A stretch of 64,000 nt of DNA. Source: Paraburkholderia adhaesiva. Lineage in GTDB: Bacteria > Pseudomonadota > Gammaproteobacteria > Burkholderiales > Burkholderiaceae. The stretch is taken from contig NZ_JAJEJQ010000001.1 in the NCBI RefSeq assembly GCF_021390575.1, forward strand, positions 1,464,501 to 1,528,500. Direction: 5' to 3'. Positions 52,967 through 62,095 of this stretch are shown one piece after another; positions within the stretch are counted from its first letter, which is position 1, and the number at the start of each line of letters is the position of its first letter. Position numbers and translations under genes: made by a program. The notes beneath the pieces are model-generated. The model searched no databases. It was not told where the DNA came from and worked only from the letters and a program-made list of their open reading frames with translations.

Positions 52967-55366
52967 ATGACTAACACCGTTGCCAAGGATCAGGCGTATG
53001 TAGTGCCTTTCGAGCAGTTGCGGATGACCGATGTCGAGGTCGTGGGCGGCAAGAACGCCTCGCTCGGCGAAATGATCAGCCAATTGGCTGAAGCCGGCGT
53101 GCGTGTGCCTACGGGTTTCGCGACGACGGCGCTCGCCTTCCGCGACTTTCTGAAGCACAACAACCTGACCGAACGGATCGCCGCGCGTCTGGCTACGCTC
53201 GACGTCGACGATGTCAAGGCGCTGGCAGAAGCGGGCAAGGAGATCCGTCAATGGATCATCGACGCGCCGCTACAGCCGCAGCTCGAAGCGGATATCCGCG
53301 CGGGTTTCGAGACGCTCCAGAACGGTTCGCCAGCTGAACTGTCGTTTGCCGTGCGTTCGTCGGCAACGGCGGAAGACCTGCCCGACGCCTCGTTCGCCGG
53401 TCAGCAGGAAAGCTACCTCAACGTGGTGGGCATCGAGGATGTGCTCGATCGCCTCAAGCACGTGTTCGCGTCGCTCTACAACGACCGCGCCATTTCTTAT
53501 CGCGTCCACAAGGGATTCACCCACGCCGAAGTCGCGCTCTCCGCGGGCGTGCAGCGCATGGTCCGCTCGGACGTCGGTGCCGCGGGCGTGATGTTCACGC
53601 TCGATACGGAATCGGGTTTCAAGGACGCCGTGTTCATCACGTCGAGCTACGGTCTCGGTGAGACCGTCGTGCAGGGCGCTGTGAATCCGGACGAGTTCTA
53701 CGTCTTCAAGACCACGCTCGCACAGGGCAAGGCTCCGATCATCCGCCGCTCGATCGGCTCGAAGCTCATCAAGATGGAATTCACGCAGCCGGGCGAGCCG
53801 GGCCGCGTGAAGACCGTCGACAACTCGCACGAAATGCGCAACCGCTTCTCGATCACCGACGAAGACGTGATCGAGCTGGCGAAGTACGCCGTCATCATCG
53901 AGAAGCACTACCAGCGTCCGATGGACATCGAGTGGGGCAAGGATGGCCGCGACGGCAAGATCTTCATTCTCCAGGCGCGTCCGGAGACGGTGAAGAGCCA
54001 GGCGCACGGCAAGGCCGAGCAGCGCTTCAAGCTGAAGGGCCAGTCGCAGGTTCTGGCAACGGGCCGTGCGATCGGCCAGAAGATCGGCGCGGGCCGCGTG
54101 AAGGTGATTCACGATCCGTCCGAAATGGAGCGCGTGCAGCCGGGCGACGTGCTGGTCGCGGACATGACCGACCCGAACTGGGAGCCGGTGATGAAGCGCG
54201 CTTCGGCAATCGTCACGAACCGCGGCGGCCGTACCTGCCACGCGGCGATCATCGCGCGTGAGCTGGGCGTGCCGGCTGTCGTGGGCTGCGGCGACGCAAC
54301 CGACGTGCTGAAGGACGGCGCGCTCGTGACCGTGTCGTGCGCGGAAGGCGACGAAGGCCGCATTTACGACGGCCTGCTCGAGACCGAAGTCAGCGAAGTG
54401 CAGCGCGGCGAGCTTCCGGCGATTCCCGTGAAGATCATGATGAACGTCGGTAATCCACAGCTCGCGTTCGACTTCTCGCAGCTGCCGAACGCCGGTGTGG
54501 GCCTCGCGCGTCTCGAGTTCATCATCAACAACAACATCGGCGTCCACCCGAAGGCGATCCTCGAGTACCCGAACGTCGATGCCGATCTGAAGAAGGCCGT
54601 GGAAAGCGTCGCGCGCGGTCATGCGTCGCCGCGTGCGTTCTACATCGACAAGCTGACCGAAGGCATCGCCACGATTGGCGCGGCGTTCTATCCGAAGCCC
54701 GTGATCGTGCGTCTCTCGGACTTCAAGTCGAACGAGTACAAGAAGCTCATCGGCGGTTCGCGCTACGAGCCGGACGAAGAGAACCCGATGCTCGGTTTCC
54801 GTGGCGCGTCACGCTACATCGCCGAAGACTTCGCCGAGGCGTTCGAGATGGAATGCCGCGCGCTCAAGCGCGTGCGTGAAGAGATGGGCCTCACGAACGT
54901 CGAGATCATGGTGCCGTTCGTTCGCACGCTCAAGCAGGCGGAGCGCGTGATCGGCCTGCTCGCGAAGTACGGTCTGAAGCGCGGCGAAAACGGCCTGCGT
55001 CTCATCATGATGTGCGAAGTGCCGTCGAACGCGATCCTCGCCGAAGAGTTCCTGCAGTACTTCGACGGCTTCTCGATCGGCTCGAACGACCTTACGCAGC
55101 TCACGCTGGGTCTCGACCGCGACTCCGGTATGGAACTGCTCGCCCTCGACTTCGACGAGCGCGATCCGGCCGTCAAGTTCATGCTCAAGCGCGCGATCGA
55201 AACGTGCCTGCGCCTGAACAAGTACGTCGGCATCTGCGGCCAGGGCCCGTCCGATCACCCGGATTTCGCCCAGTGGCTCGCCGAGGAAGGTATCGCGTCG
55301 ATGTCGCTGAACCCGGACACGATCATCGATACGTGGCAGGCGCTCGCCAAGTCGCAAGCGAAGTAA
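52967..55366 (+). CDS. ppsA: Phosphoenolpyruvate synthase
   Basis: Pyruvate, water dikinase (799 residues), forming PEP from pyruvate and ATP for gluconeogenesis. Domains: N-terminal ATP grasp ([48 protein letters not shown]), central phosphohistidine domain with H425 in [23 protein letters not shown], and C-terminal PEP-binding barrel with [17 protein letters not shown] and the catalytic Cys in [17 protein letters not shown]. The Thr immediately before the catalytic Cys-His (RTCH) is the site that PpsR modifies in homologues. Start ATG with AGGGG five bases upstream. A terminator follows. Confidence 0.97.
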   Translation: MTNTVAKDQAYVVPFEQLRMTDVEVVGGKNASLGEMISQLAEAGVRVPTGFATTALAFRDFLKHNNLTERIAARLATLDVDDVKALAEAGKEIRQWIIDAPLQPQLEADIRAGFETLQNGSPAELSFAVRSSATAEDLPDASFAGQQESYLNVVGIEDVLDRLKHVFASLYNDRAISYRVHKGFTHAEVALSAGVQRMVRSDVGAAGVMFTLDTESGFKDAVFITSSYGLGETVVQGAVNPDEFYVFKTTLAQGKAPIIRRSIGSKLIKMEFTQPGEPGRVKTVDNSHEMRNRFSITDEDVIELAKYAVIIEKHYQRPMDIEWGKDGRDGKIFILQARPETVKSQAHGKAEQRFKLKGQSQVLATGRAIGQKIGAGRVKVIHDPSEMERVQPGDVLVADMTDPNWEPVMKRASAIVTNRGGRTCHAAIIARELGVPAVVGCGDATDVLKDGALVTVSCAEGDEGRIYDGLLETEVSEVQRGELPAIPVKIMMNVGNPQLAFDFSQLPNAGVGLARLEFIINNNIGVHPKAILEYPNVDADLKKAVESVARGHASPRAFYIDKLTEGIATIGAAFYPKPVIVRLSDFKSNEYKKLIGGSRYEPDEENPMLGFRGASRYIAEDFAEAFEMECRALKRVREEMGLTNVEIMVPFVRTLKQAERVIGLLAKYGLKRGENGLRLIMMCEVPSNAILAEEFLQYFDGFSIGSNDLTQLTLGLDRDSGMELLALDFDERDPAVKFMLKRAIETCLRLNKYVGICGQGPSDHPDFAQWLAEEGIASMSLNPDTIIDTWQALAKSQAK

Positions 55367-55453
55367 GCGTAGTGCGCCGCGTCCGGCGAGAGACTTGAGG
55401 TAACGTCCCGAGGGTCTCCTGCCGTACCAAAAAAAGTGCCAGCTTCGTGCTAT

Positions 55454-55480
55454 AACACCCCGGTCAAGCCGGGGTGTTTT
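55454..55480 (+). terminator. Intrinsic terminator ppsA
   Basis: A perfect 10-bp stem AACACCCCGG/CCGGGGTGTT (55454-55463 with 55469-55478, loop TCAAG) runs directly into TTTT. It ends about 16 nt before the nfeD start codon. Confidence 0.85.
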
Positions 55481-55496
55481 ACTTTGGGAGACTGAC

Positions 55497-55958
55497 GTGG
55501 GGCCACATGGTTTGTTCTGGTGGGTCGGCGCGGGCGTGCTGATCATCGCCGAGTTGATGACGGGCACGTTCTACCTGCTGATGATCGCGCTCGGCTTCCT
55601 CGCGGGTGTGCTCGCGTATCTGCTCGGCGCGCCGCTCGATCTGCAACTCGGCATTGCCGCCGTCGTCGCGCTGATCGCCGTGATCGTGCTGCGGCGCTCC
55701 CGTTTCACGCGCCGCCGGCGCGTGACCGATGTGTCGCGCGATCCGGGCGTCAATCTCGACATCGGCGAATCGTTGACCGTCGCCGGCTGGCATGACCGCC
55801 GTGCGCGCGCGATGTATCGCGGCGCTGAATGGGATGTCGAACTCGCGCCGGGCGAGCCCGAAGATGCGCGTCTCTATGAAATCAAGGCCGTGCGCGGCAG
55901 CTGCCTGATCGTCGCAGCGCGGCAAGACGAGGCGCCCGGCCGGGCAAGGCACGCCTGA
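55497..55958 (+). CDS. NfeD family membrane protein
   Basis: Short NfeD-type protein (153 residues). Two to three N-terminal transmembrane segments (LFWWVGAGVLIIAELMTG, YLLMIALGFLAGVLAYLLGA, LQLGIAAVVALIAVIVLRR) are followed by a soluble OB-fold domain (GESLTVAGWHDRRARAMYRGAEWDVELAP). NfeD proteins pair with stomatin/SPFH proteins in membrane microdomains; the next gene is such a partner, 67 nt downstream. The start is GTG with GGGAG six bases upstream. A terminator ends just before it, so the pair is expected to have low read-through from ppsA. Confidence 0.9.
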   Translation: MGPHGLFWWVGAGVLIIAELMTGTFYLLMIALGFLAGVLAYLLGAPLDLQLGIAAVVALIAVIVLRRSRFTRRRRVTDVSRDPGVNLDIGESLTVAGWHDRRARAMYRGAEWDVELAPGEPEDARLYEIKAVRGSCLIVAARQDEAPGRARHA

Positions 55959-56025
55959 GCCGCGTCACCGCACGTTTGTTGCATCGTGCATCGCATCGAC
56001 CACTTCGAAGAAAGGGAGTCCATCA

Positions 56026-56967
56026 ATGCAAATTCCAGTCGTCGGCCTGATTCTGCTTGTGATCGTCATCGTGCTGATCGCCCAGACCATCAAGATCGTG
56101 CCGCAGCAGCACGCCTGGGTCCTCGAGCGGCTTGGCCGCTATCACGCGACGCTCACGCCGGGACTCTCGATCGTGCTGCCGTTCGTCGATCGTGTGGCGT
56201 ACAAGCATGTGCTCAAGGAAATCCCGCTCGACGTGCCGAGCCAGGTCTGTATCACGCGCGACAACACGCAGTTGCAGGTGGACGGCGTGCTGTACTTCCA
56301 GGTGACCGATCCGATGAAGGCGTCGTACGGATCGAGCAACTTCGTTTTCGCGATCACGCAGCTCTCGCAGACCACGCTGCGTTCGGTGATCGGCAAGCTC
56401 GAACTCGACAAGACGTTCGAGGAGCGCGACTTCATCAATCACAGCATCGTGTCGGCGCTGGACGAGGCTGCGTCCAACTGGGGCGTCAAGGTGCTTCGCT
56501 ACGAAATCAAGGATCTCACGCCCCCGAAGGAAATCCTTCACGCGATGCAGGCGCAGATCACCGCCGAGCGCGAAAAGCGCGCGCTGATTGCTGCGTCGGA
56601 AGGTCGCAAGCAGGAGCAGATCAACCTCGCGTCGGGCGCGCGTGAGGCGGCGATCCAGAAGTCGGAGGGCGAGAAGCAGGCCGCGATCAATCAGGCGCAG
56701 GGTCAGGCGGCTGCGATTCTCGCCGTGGCCGAGGCAAACGCTCAGGCGATCCAGAAGATTGGCGCGTCGATCCAGGAGCACGGCGGCATGGACGCGGTCA
56801 ACCTCAAGGTGGCCGAACAGTACGTCAACGCGTTCTCCAATCTCGCGAAGCAGGGCAACACGCTGATCGTGCCGGGCGACATGGGCGATCTGAGCTCGAT
56901 GATCGCTTCGGCGCTCACGATTGTGAATCGCGCAGGTATCGGCGAGCAGAAGGTGAAGGGCGCCTGA
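56026..56967 (+). CDS. SPFH/band 7 (stomatin-like) protein
   Basis: Membrane-anchored SPFH protein (313 residues), similar to QmcA/YbbK. A single N-terminal transmembrane segment (VVGLILLVIVIVLIAQTI) is followed by the SPFH domain (VPQQHAWVLERLGRYHATLTPGLSIVLPFVDRVAYKHVLKEIPLDVPSQ) and a long Ala/Gln/Glu coiled coil (AEREKRALIAASEGRKQEQINLASGAREAAIQKSEGEKQAAINQAQGQAAA). Such proteins oligomerise into large cages at the membrane. GGGAG lies about eight bases upstream of the ATG. Forms a probable operon with nfeD. Confidence 0.94.
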   Translation: MQIPVVGLILLVIVIVLIAQTIKIVPQQHAWVLERLGRYHATLTPGLSIVLPFVDRVAYKHVLKEIPLDVPSQVCITRDNTQLQVDGVLYFQVTDPMKASYGSSNFVFAITQLSQTTLRSVIGKLELDKTFEERDFINHSIVSALDEAASNWGVKVLRYEIKDLTPPKEILHAMQAQITAEREKRALIAASEGRKQEQINLASGAREAAIQKSEGEKQAAINQAQGQAAAILAVAEANAQAIQKIGASIQEHGGMDAVNLKVAEQYVNAFSNLAKQGNTLIVPGDMGDLSSMIASALTIVNRAGIGEQKVKGA

Positions 56968-57000
56968 GCAGCCTGACTGGCATCAGTTTGAGTGAACGAA

Positions 57001-57032
57001 AAACGGGCCGCGAAAGCGGCCCGTCTGCTTTT
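57001..57032. terminator. Bidirectional terminator SPFH gene / smpB
   Basis: A 9-bp stem ACGGGCCGC/GCGGCCCGT (57003-57011 with 57016-57024) closes a GAAA tetraloop. On the minus strand a TTTTTCG tract follows at once, strong for smpB; on the plus strand a TTTT lies six bases later. Confidence 0.85.
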
Positions 57033-57049
57033 CCGGGTGATGTCGACGA

Positions 57050-57496
57050 TCAGGTCGGCGAGCGCATCAGGCGCGCCTTTTCGCGCTCCCAGTCGCGCTT
57101 CTTCTCGGCCTCGCGTTTGTCGTGCTGCTTCTTGCCCTTCGCGAGGCCGATTTCGCACTTCACGCGGCCGCCCTTGTAGTGGAAGTTCAGCGGAACGAGC
57201 GTGTAGCCGCGTTGCTCGACTTTGCCGATCAGCTTGTCGATCTGGTCACGGTGCAGGAGCAGCTTGCGCGTGCGGACCGGGTCGGGGTTGATGTGCGTGG
57301 ACGCCTCGGGCAGCGGGCTGATATGCGTGCCGATCAGGAATAGCTCGCCGTCCTTGATGACGACGTAGCCTTCCTTGATCTGGCCGCGCCCGGCGCGCAG
57401 CGCTTTCACCTCCCACCCTTCGAGCACGAGTCCTGCTTCGTGGCGCTCCTCGATGGAGTAATCGAAGAACGCTTTTCTGTTGTCGATGATGCTCAT
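57050..57496 (-). CDS. smpB: SsrA-binding protein SmpB
   Basis: tmRNA-binding protein (148 residues) essential for trans-translation ribosome rescue. Seen: [36 protein letters not shown]-like [21 protein letters not shown], and the basic tail [26 protein letters not shown]. The ATG (MSIIDNRK) has no purine-rich ribosome site; a TTG seven codons upstream is no better. It is divergent from ratA, a conserved arrangement. The tmRNA gene itself is not in the window. Confidence 0.96.
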   Translation of the reverse strand: MSIIDNRKAFFDYSIEERHEAGLVLEGWEVKALRAGRGQIKEGYVVIKDGELFLIGTHISPLPEASTHINPDPVRTRKLLLHRDQIDKLIGKVEQRGYTLVPLNFHYKGGRVKCEIGLAKGKKQHDKREAEKKRDWEREKARLMRSPT

Positions 57497-57523
57497 GGGG
57501 AAATGGGAACGGCCCAACTCGTT

Positions 57524-57539
57524 TAAAATCCCAATTTTA
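57524..57539. promoter_or_regulatory. Overlapping divergent -10 elements smpB / ratA
   Basis: The 16-bp palindrome-like sequence TAAAATCCCAATTTTA offers TAAAAT as a -10 on the plus strand (57524-57529) for ratA and on the minus strand (complement of 57534-57539) for smpB. Neither has a clear -35. A 9-bp inverted repeat (57545-57564) lies just downstream on the ratA side. Confidence 0.35.
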
Positions 57540-57601
57540 GCAAAGCGGGCTTTTGAAAGCCCGCGACGCCTTCTTCACCCTTGCGACGCGTCGCGCAATA
57601 T

Positions 57602-58039
57602 ATGGCAGATGTCCAGAAAACCGTGCTGATTCGCCATTCGGCGGAGCGAATGTTCGACCTCGTCACCGATGTGGCCGACTACCCCAATTTCCTGCCATGG
57701 TGCGGTGGCGTCGAGATCCGCCGTCAGGACGAGAGCGGCATGGAAGCGAAGATCCACATCAACTTCAAGGGTATCAAGCAACATTTCGCCACGCGCAATA
57801 CGCAGAAGCGCCCGGAGCGCATCGACATGGAATTCGCGGACGGGCCGTTTCGCAAGTTCACCGGCTTCTGGCGCTTCACGCCGCTGCGTGCAGACGCCTG
57901 CAAGATCGAGTTTGCGCTGCACTACGAGTTTGCAAATGTCATTCTGGAAAAGATCATCGGGCCGGTGTTTCACCACATCGCGAACACCTTCGTCGACTCT
58001 TTCGTGAAGCGCGCCGATCAGCGCTACGGCAAGCCATGA
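57602..58039 (+). CDS. ratA: RatA family START-like protein (ubiquinone-binding / ribosome association)
   Basis: START-like/Coq10-type protein (145 residues): KTVLIRHSAERMFDLVTDVADYPNFLPWCGGVEI, then KGIKQHFATRNTQKRPERIDMEFADGPFRKFTGFWRFTPL and KIEFALHYEFANVILEKIIGPVFHHIANTFVDSFVKRA. In E. coli RatA has been reported to bind 50S subunits and block association; related Coq10 proteins bind ubiquinone, and that role is equally possible here. The second gene of the pair, rnfH, overlaps it by ATGA. A toxin-antitoxin role is not shown by the sequence. Confidence 0.92.
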   Translation: MADVQKTVLIRHSAERMFDLVTDVADYPNFLPWCGGVEIRRQDESGMEAKIHINFKGIKQHFATRNTQKRPERIDMEFADGPFRKFTGFWRFTPLRADACKIEFALHYEFANVILEKIIGPVFHHIANTFVDSFVKRADQRYGKP

Positions 58040-58368
58040 GCGGGAAGTTGTCGATCGACGTCTGTTATGCGCTGCCCGATGCGCAGACGCTCATTACGGT
58101 TGAGCTTGCACCGGGCGCGACTGTGCAGCAGGCCATCGACATGAGCGGCATCCTTGGTCGTCATCCGGAAATCGATCTCGCGAAGCTCAAGGTGGGGATC
58201 TACGGCAAGGTCAAGCCGCTCGACACCGTGCTGGCGGATCACGATCGTGTGGAGATTTACCGTCAGTTGATCGTCGATCCGAAAGCCGCACGTCAGCGCC
58301 GCGTCGACAAAACCCGCAAGGCGGGTTCCGTGGAAGGGCGCAAGTGGCTTCACAAGGATTCGCGCTGA
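58036..58368 (+). CDS. rnfH: RnfH family ubiquitin-like protein
   Basis: Small protein (110 residues) with the RnfH beta-grasp domain: LSIDVCYALPDAQTLITVELAPGATVQQAID, then LKVGIYGKVKPLDTVLADHDRVEIYRQL. The C-terminal 30 residues are basic (PKAARQRRVDKTRKAG). RnfH has been connected with Rnf electron-transport clusters, but none is nearby; the ratA-rnfH pair is conserved on its own. Its function remains unclear. It starts within the ratA stop codon (ATGA). Confidence 0.92.
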   Translation: MSGKLSIDVCYALPDAQTLITVELAPGATVQQAIDMSGILGRHPEIDLAKLKVGIYGKVKPLDTVLADHDRVEIYRQLIVDPKAARQRRVDKTRKAGSVEGRKWLHKDSR

Positions 58369-58401
58369 CGCGCTGAACGCGCAAACTGAGCGCGCAAAGA
58401 C

Positions 58402-58440
58402 AACGGGCCGGAGCGGCGTAGACGCCATTCCGGCCCGTTT
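58402..58440. terminator. Terminator between rnfH and EamA gene
   Basis: An 11-bp stem AACGGGCCGGA/TCCGGCCCGTT (58402-58412 with 58429-58439) encloses a 16-nt loop that can itself form a small GGCG/CGCC hairpin. The U-runs are short on both strands. It lies between convergent genes. Confidence 0.65.
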
Positions 58441-58494
58441 GCCATGGCGGGGTCGTCTTCTTGCGCATGCGCGCGGCGCCACGGCCTCAGGTCG

Positions 58495-59532
58495 TCATGC
58501 CGCGTTCCCGCGCCGCTCGCTGCTACCCTCGTCACCCATGCCGCCGACGCTGGGCACTTCGGCTGCCGGCACGATTCCGTCGCCATGCGCGGTGTCTTCC
58601 GGACCGCCCGAATGCTGGCGCACCGACCAGCTCACGCCCACCACGAGCAGCACGATCGCCGCGATTTCGAGTCCGCGCGGCAGGCGGTGGTCGTAGACGA
58701 AGCCGTAGAGCAGGGCGAACAGCGTCTCGAAGACGATCATCTGCCCCGACAGCGTGAGCGGCAGACGCTTGGCGGCGGCGTTCCAGAGGCCATTGCCGAG
58801 CCACGACGCGCCGATCGCGAGCACGAGGTTCAGTTGCCAGAACACCGTCCAGCGTGACGCCGTGACGCTCTCCTGCACCGTACCGGGCGGCATCGCGAGA
58901 ATGGCGAGCCAGAGCAGGCCGCCGAGTGCACCCGTCACCACGCCCCACAGCACGGACCACTCGTTGCCGGTGAAATGGGCGTTGCGATGCAGGTAACGGG
59001 CGTTTTCGACGGCGAACCAGGTCCAGCAGACGAGCGCGCCAACCGCGCAGCCGAGGCCCGCGATCTTCGTGAGCGTGCTTGCATGATCGCCGTGACTGGC
59101 ACCTGCCGTGAACACATCGACGTTGATGCAAACGATGCCGGCCGCAATCATCGCTAGCGGCCAGACGAGGCGCGATAGCGGCACGGCGCCGTGATCGCTC
59201 CGTCCAAGCAGAGTCACCGTGACGGGCAGCACGCCGACGATCAGCGACGCGGGCGCGATGCCGACCAGGTGGATGGCGGTCGCGAGAAAAAGGTAATAAA
59301 GCAGGTTGCCCATCAGCGCCAGCTTGATGAGCATGACGAAGTCCTGGCGCGTGAGGCGGGGCCAGACGCGGCGCAGCATCGGCACGAGGGCCGCCAGTGA
59401 AACGAGGCCGTACATGACGTAGCGGCCCGCGCTCAGGAGCAGCGGCGAAAAATCCTGCAGCTGGCGGGGCACGACGAACACGGTCCCCCACAACGCCCCG
59501 GCGAGCACGCCGTACAACACACCACGCTGCAT
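58495..59532 (-). CDS. EamA/DMT family transporter
   Basis: Inner-membrane protein (345 residues) with about ten hydrophobic segments of the drug/metabolite transporter superfamily. The N terminus QRGVLYGVLAGALWGTVFVVP and the segments ALMGNLLYYLFLATAIHLVGIAPASLIVGVLPV and GLGCAVGALVCWTWFAVENARYL are typical. Substrate unknown. GGAG nine bases upstream supports the ATG at 59532; the frame is open 42 codons further upstream without homology. A hydrophilic, Gly/Glu-rich tail follows the last membrane segment. It is a different paralogue from the DMT gene near 20-21 kb. Confidence 0.88.
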   Translation of the reverse strand: MQRGVLYGVLAGALWGTVFVVPRQLQDFSPLLLSAGRYVMYGLVSLAALVPMLRRVWPRLTRQDFVMLIKLALMGNLLYYLFLATAIHLVGIAPASLIVGVLPVTVTLLGRSDHGAVPLSRLVWPLAMIAAGIVCINVDVFTAGASHGDHASTLTKIAGLGCAVGALVCWTWFAVENARYLHRNAHFTGNEWSVLWGVVTGALGGLLWLAILAMPPGTVQESVTASRWTVFWQLNLVLAIGASWLGNGLWNAAAKRLPLTLSGQMIVFETLFALLYGFVYDHRLPRGLEIAAIVLLVVGVSWSVRQHSGGPEDTAHGDGIVPAAEVPSVGGMGDEGSSERRGNAA

Positions 59533-59730
59533 CTTCGAAAACTCCGGACAAATCAGACTGGCTCTGAGCTTAAAGGGTGCGCGGGCGCGCGTCTTGTTCA
59601 ATTCTGCAGCGAATTCACGTCTGAGTCCCGTATTGGGATTGGCAAAGGGCTGCATCACCGGCGCCGCACGTACGGTTTCCCCAGCGCCAGGAAATTTCCC
59701 AAAATCACCGCTAAGCTACTGTTGATACTG

Positions 59731-59759
59731 ATGATTTCCAGGGCGCTATCCCGTATAAT
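59731..59759 (+). promoter_or_regulatory. guaB promoter
   Basis: A perfect TATAAT (59754-59759) with a weak ATGATT (59731-59736, 3/6) 17 nt upstream. Transcription would start near 59766, about 20 nt before the guaB ATG, which has AGGA six bases upstream. Confidence 0.6.
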
Positions 59760-59785
59760 CTGCTTTTGCGCCTATAGGATTTGCC

Positions 59786-61246
59786 ATGCGTCTGATCCAG
59801 AAAGCACTCACGTTCGATGACGTGCTCCTCGTTCCCGCGTTCTCCGACGTTCTGCCGCGCGACACCAGCCTCAAGACCCGGCTGACCCGCAATATCTCCC
59901 TGAATATTCCGCTCGTCTCGGCCGCGATGGATACGGTCACCGAAGGCCGTCTCGCAATCGCGATGGCGCAGCAGGGTGGCGTAGGCATCATCCACAAGAA
60001 CCTCACGCCCGCGGAGCAGGCGCGCGAGGTCGCGAAGGTGAAGCGTTTCGAGTCGGGTGTCCTGCGCGATCCGATCACGATCCCGCCGCAAATGAAGGTG
60101 CGCGACGTGATCGCCCTGTCGCAGCAGCATGGCATCTCCGGCTTCCCGGTGGTCGAGGGTGCGCAACTGATCGGTATCGTCACGAACCGCGACCTGCGCT
60201 TCGAAACGCGCCTCGACGAGCCCGTGCGCTCGATCATGACGCCGCGTGAGCGCCTCGTCACCGTCAAGGAAGGCACGCCGCTCTACGAAGCCAAGGCGCT
60301 CATGCACAGCCACCGGCTCGAGCGCGTGCTGGTCGTCAACGATGCGTTCGAACTGCGCGGCCTGATGACCGTGAAGGACATCACCAAGCAAACCGAACAC
60401 CCGGCCGCCTGCAAGGACGAGCACGGCAAGCTGCGCGCGGGCGCGGCAGTCGGCGTCGGTCCGGACAATGAAGAGCGCGTCGAGTTGCTCGTGCAGGCGG
60501 GCGTGGACGTGATCGTCGTCGATACGGCGCACGGCCACAGCAAAGGCGTGCTCGAGCGCGTCCGCTGGGTCAAGAAGAACTTCCCGCACGTTGAAGTGAT
60601 CGGCGGCAACATTGCGACGGCTGACGCTGCGCGCGCGCTCGTCGAGTACGGTGCGGACGGCGTCAAGGTCGGTATCGGCCCGGGCTCGATCTGCACGACG
60701 CGCATTGTCGCGGGCGTGGGCGTGCCGCAGATCAGCGCGATCGCGAACGTTTCGGACGCGCTTCGTGGCACGGGCGTTCCGTGCGTCGCCGATGGCGGCG
60801 TGCGTTACTCGGGCGACGTTTCCAAGGCACTCGCTGCCGGCGCGAACGCCGTGATGATGGGCAGCATGTTCGCGGGCACGGAAGAGTCGCCGGGCGACGT
60901 GTTCCTGTACCAGGGCCGCCAGTACAAGTCGTATCGCGGCATGGGTTCGGTGGGCGCAATGAAGGACGGTGCTGCGGACCGTTACTTCCAGGACAATTCC
61001 GCGAATATCGACAAACTCGTGCCCGAGGGCATCGAAGGCCGCGTCGCGTACAAGGGCTCGGTCAACGCAATCCTGTTCCAGTTGATCGGTGGCGTGCGTG
61101 CCTCGATGGGCTACTGCGGCTGCAGCACGATCGACGAACTGCACGAGAAGGCTGCCTTCGTCGAGATCACGTCGGCGGGCATGCGCGAGTCGCACGTTCA
61201 CGACGTGCAGATCACGAAGGAAGCTCCCAACTACCACGTGGACTAA
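59786..61246 (+). CDS. guaB: IMP dehydrogenase
   Basis: NAD-dependent enzyme (486 residues) oxidising IMP to XMP, the rate-limiting step to guanine nucleotides. TIM-barrel motifs include [30 protein letters not shown] and the catalytic loop [19 protein letters not shown] with C303. Two CBS domains are inserted at about 90-205 ([37 protein letters not shown]). The flap region [15 protein letters not shown] is present. It lies upstream of guaA but separated from it by a small membrane-protein gene. Confidence 0.98.
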   Translation: MRLIQKALTFDDVLLVPAFSDVLPRDTSLKTRLTRNISLNIPLVSAAMDTVTEGRLAIAMAQQGGVGIIHKNLTPAEQAREVAKVKRFESGVLRDPITIPPQMKVRDVIALSQQHGISGFPVVEGAQLIGIVTNRDLRFETRLDEPVRSIMTPRERLVTVKEGTPLYEAKALMHSHRLERVLVVNDAFELRGLMTVKDITKQTEHPAACKDEHGKLRAGAAVGVGPDNEERVELLVQAGVDVIVVDTAHGHSKGVLERVRWVKKNFPHVEVIGGNIATADAARALVEYGADGVKVGIGPGSICTTRIVAGVGVPQISAIANVSDALRGTGVPCVADGGVRYSGDVSKALAAGANAVMMGSMFAGTEESPGDVFLYQGRQYKSYRGMGSVGAMKDGAADRYFQDNSANIDKLVPEGIEGRVAYKGSVNAILFQLIGGVRASMGYCGCSTIDELHEKAAFVEITSAGMRESHVHDVQITKEAPNYHVD

Positions 61247-61252
61247 TCGCCG

Positions 61253-61933
61253 ATGAAGGCCTTGCTGCGCGTTGTACTGATTGTCGATGCGTTGATGCTG
61301 CTGGGCTTCGGAGTGCTGTTCCTGCTGACTCCGTGGGCCTCGCTGTTCGACGCGCTGCAACTGGTGCAGCCGCAGCCGGTGCTTGTCGGGCTGGTGCTCG
61401 GCGTGGTGCTGATGGGCCTGGCGTGGCTCGCGGTACGAGCCGCGTTCGACGGTGCGATGACGGTGCCCGTTGGCCGTGTGGCCGGGCATATCAACTGGAT
61501 CTGCGGTGTGCTCATGCTCGTGTGGCTGATCGGGTTCCACAACCCGCAGCTCACGGGTTTCGGTCAGTTGACTGCTGGCGGTATCGGCGCATGGCTGATC
61601 GTGATCGGCTTCGGTGGTGTACGGCTCGCGGGAGCGGTCCGGCGGCGCGAGAAGGCGCAGGCGGCCGGAGCGAAGCCGATACGGCGCGATGCGCCGCTTG
61701 CCACGCAGAACGAGTCGCGCAGCGAGCCCGTAGTAACGCGTTCGGTTCCGCTTTTCGCGGGCGCTACGTCGCCAGCGACAACGACGAGCACTGCCGCGGA
61801 TACGCCGACATCGCCGCCGCAGCCGGAAGCGCCAGTACCGGTGGCGACACCGCGAACGACGAGCGCCGATGAAGCCCGCCTGAGCGCCCGCGACGAAACC
61901 GCCAACGCGCCGAGGCCTCCGCTGCATGGCTGA
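61253..61933 (+). CDS. Uncharacterised four-helix membrane protein between guaB and guaA
   Basis: Protein of 226 residues that I do not recognise by function. The first 130 residues hold four hydrophobic segments (LLRVVLIVDALMLLGFGVLF, PVLVGLVLGVVLMGLAWLAV, INWICGVLMLVWLIGF, AGGIGAWLIVIGFGGVRL), with short loops. The remaining 95 residues are a Thr/Pro/Ala/Arg-rich, low-complexity tail after a basic RRREKAQ stop-transfer. The ATG is six bases after the guaB stop, so it is likely cotranscribed with guaB. No ribosome site is obvious. A role connected to nucleotide synthesis is not shown by its sequence. Confidence 0.75.
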   Translation: MKALLRVVLIVDALMLLGFGVLFLLTPWASLFDALQLVQPQPVLVGLVLGVVLMGLAWLAVRAAFDGAMTVPVGRVAGHINWICGVLMLVWLIGFHNPQLTGFGQLTAGGIGAWLIVIGFGGVRLAGAVRRREKAQAAGAKPIRRDAPLATQNESRSEPVVTRSVPLFAGATSPATTTSTAADTPTSPPQPEAPVPVATPRTTSADEARLSARDETANAPRPPLHG

Positions 61934-62095
61934 ACGGCAACGCCCGACCCCCGCCACAGGCCTTGTCGCCTCGCGCCCAGATTGCGACGTACGACACAAC
62001 ACAGCAACGCAACGCGACACACGCTTCCCGAATTCACGCTGCGCGCAGCGCGCGCGGCTTTCCGTATCCGTTCTTTTCTTAGGTCTCGTCCTGCC

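Noticed and set aside
57602..58368. RatA-RnfH as a toxin-antitoxin pair
   Set aside because: The pair is a conserved housekeeping arrangement, and RatA belongs to the Coq10/START-like group. Nothing in the sequence shows toxin-antitoxin behaviour.
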